A stretch of 39,202 bases of DNA from NCBI GenBank assembly GCA_020851955.1, contig JADZBU010000248.1, forward strand, positions 1-39,202. The letters are read 5' to 3'. Of the stretch, positions 32,752 through 39,202 are shown piece after piece; within the stretch, counting starts at the first letter, position 1; each line of letters starts with the position of its first letter. A program made the translations under genes and the position numbers. The notes under the pieces are model-generated. The model did no database searches. It had not been told where the DNA came from and saw only the letters and a program-made list of their open reading frames with translations. Source of the stretch: Chromatiaceae bacterium (GTDB taxonomy: Bacteria; Pseudomonadota; Gammaproteobacteria; Chromatiales; Chromatiaceae).

Positions 32752-35100
32752 GTGAAGCTTCGCGGCTCGATCCTCCTGTTTCTCCTGGTTTTCGGGCTGG
32801 CTCCCCTGCTGACGGCGGCGGCCATCAATCTGCCGCTGGTGCTCGACCGGGTAGCCCTCTTTTACCAGAAGGCCTACCTGCAAAATCTGCGGGCGGACTT
32901 CCGGGACCTGGATCAGCACTTGGCCAGCCGCCACGAGATGATCCGGCTCCTGGCCAAGCTGCCGGAGCCGGGGCTCATCCTGGGCGAGCAGGGCAACGAG
33001 GAGGAGATCGACCTGGCCAGGGCTCGCTACACGGGCTGGATAAACCAGATCCTGGGCGAGCAGCGGGATATCGTGCAAATCCTCTTTCTCGACGCCGAGG
33101 GTCAGGAACGCTTCTGGCTGGAGCGGGACGCCAAGACTCAGGAATGGCAGCCGACGGCCCGGCTCCCGGACCATCCCAGCGCGGAACTGGAGGCGGCGGG
33201 CCTGCGCATCCCGCCGGGCGAGGTGCTGGTCAGCCGCATTCGGATCGAGCCGGACGCCGGGGGCGCCTCGCCCCGTCAACTCATGCGCCTGAGCCTGCTC
33301 AGCGCCATCGCCAAGGACCCCCTGTCCGCGCCGGATGGGCTGGTGATCATGACCATCGACGTGGGGGGGCTGGCCCAGTTCTATCGGGATACCTTCTGGG
33401 TCACCGACAAGGGCCGCTACCTGCGCCCCGGTCAACCCTGGCGCGACGAGGCCCTGGCCTTCGCCGACTTTCCGGGCCTGGAGGAGATCTTTACCCAGCA
33501 TATGCCCGGGCTCTGGCAGGGCGAACGGGGTACCCAGGTCTTCTGGGTGCCCATGTTTGTCACCGAGGACGCCAGGCCTCTGTGGGTGGGCCGGCCGGTG
33601 GACCCCTCGCCCCTCGACAGCTTCCGCAACACCCTGGTCCTGCGGGTTGGCGTCGTCATCCTGGTCCTGGTGTTGGCGGTACTCGTCATGGCTGGCTGGA
33701 TCACCCGTCGCCTGGAGTTGATGGGCCGGGAACTGACCACGGGGGTGGATCGGGTGGTGCGCTCGGGCGAGGGGGTGCACTTCGCCTGGCGGGGACCGCA
33801 AGAGGTGCGGGATTTTGGTGACCAGCTCACGGCCCTGGCCAAGACCCATGTCGAGTACCTGCAAGGCGCCCGCGCCCATACCTTGGAACTGGAGCGTTCC
33901 AACCGCTACAAGTCGGAGTTTCTGGCCAACGTCAGTCATGAATTGCGCACTCCCCTGAATTCCATCCTGCTGCTGTCCAAGATGCTGGCGGACGACAAGG
34001 CGGGACTGGCTACGCCCCAACAGCGCCAGGCACGGGTCATTCACGCCGCCGGGCGTGACTTGCTCGCCCTGATCGATAATATTCTCGATATTTCACGCAT
34101 CGAGGCCGGTAAGGTCACCCTCAACCTGGAGTGGATCGATCCGCGCCTCATGACCGAGGAGGTGCTGGAGCTGGTTTCGCCCCAATTCACCGACAAGGGT
34201 CTCACCTTACGCCTGGACGCGAGGGCGGCGGCCCCGGCCCGGATCTATAGCGATCCGGCCAAGGTCCGTCAGATCCTGAAGAATTTTCTCGCCAACGCCG
34301 TCAAGTTTACCGAGCAGGGAGGTGCCACTGTCACCCTCGACCGGGGGAGCCAGGGTGATCTGCTGCTGAGCGTGACCGATACGGGGATCGGTATCCCGGC
34401 GGACAAGCATGCCCTCATCTTCGAGGCCTTTCAGCAGGCCGACGGCTCCACCCGGCGCCGCTTCGGCGGCACCGGCCTGGGGCTGACCATCAGCCGTGAA
34501 CTGGCCCAGCGTCTCGGGGGAAGCATTCGGGTCGAGAGCCAGGAAGGGCGTGGCGCCAGTTTCATTCTCAGTCTGCCCGAGGTGCTGGATACGGGGACCT
34601 TGCGGGAGGCGCCGCCCGGGGGCGAACCGGACGCGCCACAACCTCCCCCGGCCCTGCTCGAAGAGCCGCCAGAGGCCGTCGCCAAGGGCGGTGATTACGC
34701 GGGGCGCTGGGTGCTGCTGGTGGAAAGCGACGCCGCCAGTCTGGTGGCGGAGACACGGATGCTGGAGTCCTTCGGCTTGCGCATCCAGATGGCGGCGGAT
34801 GCCGAGGAGGCCCGGGAAACCCTGCGCGAGGAGGACGGCTGCGCCTTGGTGCTCTTGGCCGAAATGGTGTCCGTGGCCAATACCTGTGATACGCTTAAGG
34901 CTATTCGCCTGGATGCCCCGGCGGGAACTCTCCCGCTCGTTATCATCGGTCGGTTCGGAGAGACGAACGCCCGCGATAGCTACCTGGGGGCGGGCGCCCA
35001 TGATTTTGTCGCTAAACCCGTGACGCGGTCCCGATTGGCGGCGGTCCTCGCCGCCAACCTGGGGACCGGAGACCCTCGGAGCAAGCAAGAGACGGCATGA
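32752..35100 (+). CDS. Hybrid sensor histidine kinase with a degenerate receiver
   Basis: The 782-residue protein (GTG start) has TM1 at about 7-28, a large extracytoplasmic sensor (~30-295), TM2 at about 296-318, HAMP, the HisKA site H396 in NVSHELRTPLN, a HATPase domain (N-box NFLANAVKFTE, DTGIGIP, GGTGLGLTI) and a C-terminal receiver at about 652-770. In that receiver the phosphoacceptor position reads LLAEM where LMDxM is usual (Ala703), and the Thr/Ser position reads IIGRF; only the Lys (VAKP) is kept. It overlaps the next gene by 4 bases (ATGA), so output is likely through that partner. Confidence 0.88.
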   Translation: MKLRGSILLFLLVFGLAPLLTAAAINLPLVLDRVALFYQKAYLQNLRADFRDLDQHLASRHEMIRLLAKLPEPGLILGEQGNEEEIDLARARYTGWINQILGEQRDIVQILFLDAEGQERFWLERDAKTQEWQPTARLPDHPSAELEAAGLRIPPGEVLVSRIRIEPDAGGASPRQLMRLSLLSAIAKDPLSAPDGLVIMTIDVGGLAQFYRDTFWVTDKGRYLRPGQPWRDEALAFADFPGLEEIFTQHMPGLWQGERGTQVFWVPMFVTEDARPLWVGRPVDPSPLDSFRNTLVLRVGVVILVLVLAVLVMAGWITRRLELMGRELTTGVDRVVRSGEGVHFAWRGPQEVRDFGDQLTALAKTHVEYLQGARAHTLELERSNRYKSEFLANVSHELRTPLNSILLLSKMLADDKAGLATPQQRQARVIHAAGRDLLALIDNILDISRIEAGKVTLNLEWIDPRLMTEEVLELVSPQFTDKGLTLRLDARAAAPARIYSDPAKVRQILKNFLANAVKFTEQGGATVTLDRGSQGDLLLSVTDTGIGIPADKHALIFEAFQQADGSTRRRFGGTGLGLTISRELAQRLGGSIRVESQEGRGASFILSLPEVLDTGTLREAPPGGEPDAPQPPPALLEEPPEAVAKGGDYAGRWVLLVESDAASLVAETRMLESFGLRIQMAADAEEARETLREEDGCALVLLAEMVSVANTCDTLKAIRLDAPAGTLPLVIIGRFGETNARDSYLGAGAHDFVAKPVTRSRLAAVLAANLGTGDPRSKQETA

Positions 35101-35975
35101 ACCGCTATTCCGGCTTCAAACTCCTCATCGTCGATGATCATGCCCACAATCTGTTCACCTTGCGGACCTTGATCGAGGCCCGCACCGATGTGACCATTCT
35201 CGAGGCCACATCCGGACAGCAGGCCATCGACCTGACGCTGCACCACCCGGACATCGATCTCATCATCCTGGATGTGCAGATGCCCGAGATGGATGGCTTC
35301 CAGACCGCCGCCCTGCTGAAGATGCGCAAGCGCACCCGCGATATCCCCATCATCTTCCTTACCGCCGCCTTCAAATCCGAGGAATTCCAGCAACGCGGCT
35401 ATGCCATCGGCGCCGTCGATTATCTGCTCAAGCCCATCGAGGATAACCAGCTCATCAATAAGATCAGCACCTATTTCCGGCTGATCGAAAAGGAACGGGC
35501 CCTCAACCAGGTGCTGGAGCGGCAGGTGGCCGAGCGTACCGCCGAGCTGGCCCAGGCCAAGCAGTACCTGGAGAATATTATTGCCTACATGGGCGAGGCC
35601 CTCCTGATCCTGAACCCCGCGGGGGAGATCAAGTCCGCCAATCCCGCCGCCTGTCGGATGCTGGGCTACCGGGAAGCGGACCTGCGGGGCATGTCCATTG
35701 GCGACGTCTTCGAGGAGGAAGGCGACGAGGTGGCCGGCGCCTTCATGGGTCTCTGGCTGGAGGCCTTGATCCGCGCAGGGGCCCTCAGCAAGATCGATGC
35801 CCGCTTCATCGCCAGCGATGGTCGCCGCGTACCCATCCTCTTTTCCCGCACCGCCGTTCGCGACCCGGACGGCGGTATCGCCGATATCATCTGCATCGCC
35901 AAGGACATGACGGGTTATGTCCGGGTCGAGGATGAACGGGAAGACGCGGCTCAGACCGCTCAAGCACCCCTTTAG
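35097..35975 (+). CDS. REC-PAS signalling protein
   Basis: The 292-residue protein starts with an intact receiver: acidic pocket IVDDH (D13, D14), phosphoacceptor D59 in LIILDVQMP, T89 and K112 in LLKPIE. A coiled-coil linker (about 125-157, with ERQVAERTAELAQAK) leads to a PAS domain (about 157-275, with LLILNPAGEIKSANPAACRMLGY). There is no histidine kinase, GGDEF or DNA-binding output. It could take phosphate from the hybrid kinase encoded just upstream (4-base overlap) and relay it by protein contact. Confidence 0.85.
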   Translation: MNRYSGFKLLIVDDHAHNLFTLRTLIEARTDVTILEATSGQQAIDLTLHHPDIDLIILDVQMPEMDGFQTAALLKMRKRTRDIPIIFLTAAFKSEEFQQRGYAIGAVDYLLKPIEDNQLINKISTYFRLIEKERALNQVLERQVAERTAELAQAKQYLENIIAYMGEALLILNPAGEIKSANPAACRMLGYREADLRGMSIGDVFEEEGDEVAGAFMGLWLEALIRAGALSKIDARFIASDGRRVPILFSRTAVRDPDGGIADIICIAKDMTGYVRVEDEREDAAQTAQAPL

Positions 35976-35984
35976 GAGCCGTCC

Positions 35985-36320
35985 ATGACCGAACCAGACC
36001 ATAACACCCTGCCGGAAGATGAAGAGACTTCCCTGACCGCCAATGCCCTCAAGGCCATGGCCCATCCCTTGCGGTGGAAGATCATTTGTTCCCTGGGCGA
36101 CCGGGAGCTGTCCGTGGGCGAGATCGTCGAACGGACCGGCACCTCCCAGAGCAACATCTCCCAGCATCTGGAGCAGTTGCGTAACAAAAACATCGTGGTG
36201 GCCCGCAAGGAGGCCAACCGCATCTTCTACCGCATCCGCAACCCGCAATTGCTGGATCTGATCGGTATCATGCGCGACGTCCTCTGCCCGGCGAACCTGG
36301 ACGACCGTTATCCGCGATAG
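35985..36320 (+). CDS. ArsR-family transcriptional regulator
   Basis: The 111-residue winged-helix protein has ALKAMAHPLRWKIICSL, then LSVGEIVERTGTSQSNISQHLEQLRNKNIVVARKEANRIFYRI, which is a typical ArsR recognition helix and wing. No CxC metal site is seen; a single cysteine lies near the end (VLCP). That suggests sensing by another ligand or by partner proteins. It follows the REC-PAS gene by 9 bases, so kinase, receiver and regulator probably form one operon. Confidence 0.88.
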   Translation: MTEPDHNTLPEDEETSLTANALKAMAHPLRWKIICSLGDRELSVGEIVERTGTSQSNISQHLEQLRNKNIVVARKEANRIFYRIRNPQLLDLIGIMRDVLCPANLDDRYPR

Positions 36321-36404
36321 ACCGGGCGCCGGCCCCGGTTGCGGTGCCCCGCTTAACCCGGCCTCTTGCGCGGGCCTCCGGGTCCAGGCCGTGGCTGTTA
36401 GGGG
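36321..36404. other. Short gap between convergent genes
   Basis: ACCGGG (from 36321) can pair with CCCGGT a few bases on (inner CGCC/GGCC). It could act as a weak bidirectional terminator between the ArsR gene and the kinase on the other strand. No T-run is present. Confidence 0.3.
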
Positions 36405-38885
36405 CTAGCCGTCGCGTTTCGTGTCCCGGGGGCTGGACGCCAAGTCCCCGGCGACGGCGTCCGGGGAGGGAGGGGGTAGCCACTGCCCCAGTACCCGCAA
36501 CAGATCCGCGCGCACCACCGGCTTGCTCAGGTAGTCGTTCATCCCCGCCTCCAGGCAGAGCCGCCGGTCGTCGGTGAAGGCGCCAGCGGTCAAGGCCACG
36601 ATCGGCACCTGGCCTTGGTCCCCGGGCAGTTGGCGGATCGCCCGCGTCGCCTCCAGACCATCCATCTCCGGCATGGCGACGTCCATCAACACCAAGCCGT
36701 AAGACTTGCCCCGCACCGCCGCCACCGCCTGGCGGCCATCCGCGGCCATGTCGGCCTGGTAGCCCGCCTTGGCCAGGATGGCCTTGGCCACCAGGCGATT
36801 GGCGGGGCTGTCGTCCACCAGCAGGATCGGCAGCCGGGCCTGACGGTCCTGGGCCCGTGCCGCCTCGGGCTGGACCGGGGTGATCGCCGCCGGCGGAGTG
36901 GCCGCCAAGCGCGGGCCCGCGGCTTGGGTCAGCAGGCGCGCCAAGGTGCTTGGGGCCAGGGGGAGGTAGTCGTCCAGGGTGGGGCTGGGGCCTGCTGCCC
37001 CCCGAGCCGAGCCGAGGGGGCCGGGACGCAGGAGTCGAATCACGGGGCTGGACAGCGTGACCGACGCCTCCGGTTTTCGCGGTGAGGAGTCCGCGACCGG
37101 TGCCGTGCCCGCAAGCCCCACCGTGACCCCCTGGTCCGCCGGGGAGGCGCCGGTATCCGCCGAATCCTGACTAACCGCCCGATCCGGCGCGCCAGGGGCG
37201 ACGTCCACCAGGAGAATGACCGCCGCGCAGCCAGGTTCCTCGAGCCAGGGCGCGGCGCCCGGCGCGGCCGCGCCGATGCGGGTCTCCAGGCCCCAGGCGC
37301 CTAACTGATCGGCGACCCCCTGGGCCAGGAGCGGCTGCCGGCTCTGGATCAGAAGCACCCGCGAACCCAGTAACGCCTTCAATCCGGGCCCTGGCGGAGG
37401 AGGGGCCGCCGCCAGGTCGCCCACCGGCAGACTGAGCCAGAAGCGGCTGCCGAGGCCGGGGCGGCTATCGCAACCCAGTTCGCCCCCCAAGAGGCCGGCC
37501 AGGGAGCGGCTGATGGCCAGGCCCAGTCCGGTCCCGCCGTAGCGCCGGGTGTGGGAGTTATCCAACTGGCTGAATTCCTGAAACAGCTCCGCCCGCCGGT
37601 CCTCGGCGATACCGATACCGGTATCGATGACCTCAAAGCGCAGCCTGGGCCCCTTGCTACCTGGGTCCTCGGCGAGCAACCGCACTTGCACCCCGCCTTG
37701 CTCGGTGAACTTGATGGCGTTACCGATGAGATGGAGCAGAATCTGCCGCAGCAGACCGGGGTCGGTCGTGAAACTGCGCGGCAGGCGCGGATCCATGAAG
37801 AGGGTGAGTTCGAGCCCCTTGGCAAAGGCGCTGCTGGCCAGCAAAGAGGCCAGGTTCGCGACCAATTCCTCGGGATCGCAAGGCTCGGGTTGCTGTGCCA
37901 CCTGTCCCGCCTCGATCCGGGAGAAGTCGAGAACACGGTTGACGATGGCGAGCAGATTCTGCCCCGCCTCGCGGCCCAACCGCACATAGCCGGTCTGTTC
38001 GCCGTCGAGGGGGGTCTCTCGCAGAAGGTCGTTGGTGTTGATGATGGCGTTCAGGGGCGTGCGGATCTCGTGGCTCATGGTAGCCAGGAAACGTGACTTG
38101 GCCGCGCTGGCCAGTTCCGCCCGCTGGCGCGCCTCCTCGAGGGCCCGTTCGGCCCGTTCGCGCTCGCCGATCTGGCGCCTCAGTTCCGCCAGGACCTGCT
38201 CCCGCGCGGCGTTGGCTTGGGCCAGGCGGGCGGACATGTCGTTAAAGGCGACGATCGTCTGCGCCAGTTCGTCCCTGCCCCTGACCGGGATATGGACCCC
38301 GGGACCCTGGTCGGCCACCTGGCGGGAGGCATCCCGCAAACGCCGCAGTTGTTGGGTCAGGTGGTTGCCCAGCAAGAGGGAAAAGAGCCCGACCAGGGCC
38401 ATCTCCAGCACGGCGATGCCGCTGGCCTTGACCCGCGCCTCCTCCACCATGGCCTTGAAGTCCGCCGTTGACAGGCCGAGCTCGACCCGGCCAAAGGCGA
38501 CGCCCGCCGCCTTGATGGGGGCAAAGGTATCAAAGACGCCGTCGCCGATGCGGGAGGGGTCCGTGTCGGGGGAGAAGGTCCGCGCCAGGGCCGCGGGGCT
38601 GCCGCCCTCGGCCAAGATCCCGCCGTCGGCATCGCGCACCCGGGCATAGACGACGCCGGGGTTGTTAAGCGCCTCCCGGACAAAACTGTCGAGGGTGGCC
38701 AGGTCCTTGGTCAGGACCGCATCCTGGGTCATGGTGGCAAAGAGCCGGGCGCTGACGGCACCCCGCTGCACCAGTTGTTCCTGGTTCGAGTCCTGCAGCC
38801 ACCGCAAACCGCTGATGACCAGCAGCGCCAGCAGGACCGCCTCGATGGCGGCGATACCCAGAATGGTCTTGAGCCGAAAGCCCAT
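36405..38885 (-). CDS. Hybrid sensor histidine kinase (HAMP, HisKA, REC)
   Basis: The 826-residue protein has TM1 at about 8-28, a periplasmic segment of ~125 residues, TM2 at about 155-173, HAMP and a coiled coil, then H272 in TMSHEIRTPLN, the HATPase motifs NAIKFTE, DTGIGIA and GGTGLGLAISRSLA. A first receiver-like segment (VLLIQSRQPLLAQG) lacks the standard acidic pocket and is followed by a long proline/serine-rich linker. A canonical C-terminal receiver has LLVDDSPANRL, LVLMDVAMPEMDG and LSKP. Start is ATG 38885. It is convergent with the ArsR operon. Confidence 0.88.
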   Translation of the reverse strand: MGFRLKTILGIAAIEAVLLALLVISGLRWLQDSNQEQLVQRGAVSARLFATMTQDAVLTKDLATLDSFVREALNNPGVVYARVRDADGGILAEGGSPAALARTFSPDTDPSRIGDGVFDTFAPIKAAGVAFGRVELGLSTADFKAMVEEARVKASGIAVLEMALVGLFSLLLGNHLTQQLRRLRDASRQVADQGPGVHIPVRGRDELAQTIVAFNDMSARLAQANAAREQVLAELRRQIGERERAERALEEARQRAELASAAKSRFLATMSHEIRTPLNAIINTNDLLRETPLDGEQTGYVRLGREAGQNLLAIVNRVLDFSRIEAGQVAQQPEPCDPEELVANLASLLASSAFAKGLELTLFMDPRLPRSFTTDPGLLRQILLHLIGNAIKFTEQGGVQVRLLAEDPGSKGPRLRFEVIDTGIGIAEDRRAELFQEFSQLDNSHTRRYGGTGLGLAISRSLAGLLGGELGCDSRPGLGSRFWLSLPVGDLAAAPPPPGPGLKALLGSRVLLIQSRQPLLAQGVADQLGAWGLETRIGAAAPGAAPWLEEPGCAAVILLVDVAPGAPDRAVSQDSADTGASPADQGVTVGLAGTAPVADSSPRKPEASVTLSSPVIRLLRPGPLGSARGAAGPSPTLDDYLPLAPSTLARLLTQAAGPRLAATPPAAITPVQPEAARAQDRQARLPILLVDDSPANRLVAKAILAKAGYQADMAADGRQAVAAVRGKSYGLVLMDVAMPEMDGLEATRAIRQLPGDQGQVPIVALTAGAFTDDRRLCLEAGMNDYLSKPVVRADLLRVLGQWLPPPSPDAVAGDLASSPRDTKRDG

Positions 38886-38915
38886 GGGTGGGAATCCCTT
38901 AAGCGAGGGGTGGCA

Positions 38916-39202
38916 TCAAGCCTCATGCCAATGTAAGGGTCGCCCGTAAAGCAGATTTTCCATGTTATTCCAGACGACGAGGATCATGATCACCAGCCAG
39001 AGTCCCCAGAGCAGTACCAGGATGACGATGGCCGGGCCTTGGTATGGGCAGCGCAGACTGATGCAGCGGGCTACTCCCGCGGTCAGGGTGAGCAGGAAGG
39101 CGATCTCCAGCATGAGGACCGGATAGAAGAGGAGCCATACCAGATCCCGCAGCCAGAGGGGCCAACCCCCGATGTTACGCCAGAACAGCGGCTGCTCCCT
39201 CA
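38916..39202 (-). CDS. Membrane protein of unknown function (5' truncated by window)
   Basis: An open minus-strand frame runs from the right edge to a stop at 38916-38918, giving about 94 residues. At least two hydrophobic segments are visible (YPVLMLEIAFLLTLTAGVA and AIVILVLLWGLWLVIMILVV), so it is an integral membrane protein. A motif WNNMENLLYG and the end LHWHEA follow. An internal ATG (39113) is not needed because the reading frame is open and protein-like further upstream. I recognise no family. It lies 30 bases upstream of the hybrid kinase on the same strand and may share its transcript. Confidence 0.55.
   Translation of the reverse strand, partial: REQPLFWRNIGGWPLWLRDLVWLLFYPVLMLEIAFLLTLTAGVARCISLRCPYQGPAIVILVLLWGLWLVIMILVVWNNMENLLYGRPLHWHEA

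Noticed and set aside
1-39202. CRISPR array, tRNA or rRNA genes
   Set aside because: No regularly spaced repeats, cloverleaf patterns or rRNA sequence were seen on either strand.

Overview
The window is high-GC DNA from a sulfur-oxidising gammaproteobacterium, most likely a purple sulfur bacterium (Chromatiaceae) or close relative. The pointers are a complete qmoA-qmoB-hdrC-hdrB cluster, which links APS reductase to electron transport in sulfur oxidisers, and a gammaproteobacterial housekeeping set (zapD-yacG-mutT, ileS-lspA, pcm, rfaH, ompR-envZ). The assignment is inference from gene content; no rRNA or tRNA is present to confirm it.

Layout. 1-4.3 kb: housekeeping genes (a Nudix/ThiE-like fusion, yacG, zapD, a 2Fe-2S flavin reductase and a yeeZ-type epimerase). 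4.3-7.3 kb: an accessory islet with a DUF433/DUF5615 pair and hipBA, bracketed by two diverged direct copies of the yeeZ 3' end. 7.4-8.1 kb: two small exported proteins and a terminator. 8.2-8.9 kb: an AT-richer VapC-type pair wedged against lspA, with integron-cassette-like boundaries. 8.9-16.2 kb: lspA, ileS, a TraB-family membrane protein, a HerA-like ATPase and a small membrane protein. 16.3-19.8 kb: pcm, a second-type EF-G with a clear promoter and hairpin leader, and a YdcH-like protein. 19.8-25.5 kb: the Qmo/Hdr operon, preceded by a cluster of hairpins, interrupted by an 11-bp perfect hairpin between qmoB and hdrC, and closed by a strong intrinsic terminator. 25.5-28.6 kb (minus strand): a nucleoside/AMP phosphorylase-like gene, a PRPP-synthetase-like gene and rfaH. 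28.8-30.0 kb: a DUF302 gene followed by an intergenic region with a large nested palindrome, a structured minus-strand RNA candidate ending in a U-tract, and a 45-residue membrane microprotein gene. 30.0-39.2 kb: signalling genes (ompR-envZ, a peroxiredoxin, a hybrid kinase with a degenerate receiver, a REC-PAS protein, an ArsR-type regulator, a second hybrid kinase and a truncated membrane protein).

How the genes work together. QmoAB plus HdrCB would carry electrons between APS reductase and another carrier, but no membrane subunit and no aprBA are present here. The ArsR regulator, REC-PAS protein and hybrid kinase look like one operon. The phosphorylase and PRPP-synthetase-like genes suggest a nucleotide ribose-salvage step. 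The least explained parts are the noncoding structures at 19.99-20.13, 23.81-23.83 and 29.26-29.59 kb and the boundaries of the two toxin-antitoxin insertions.
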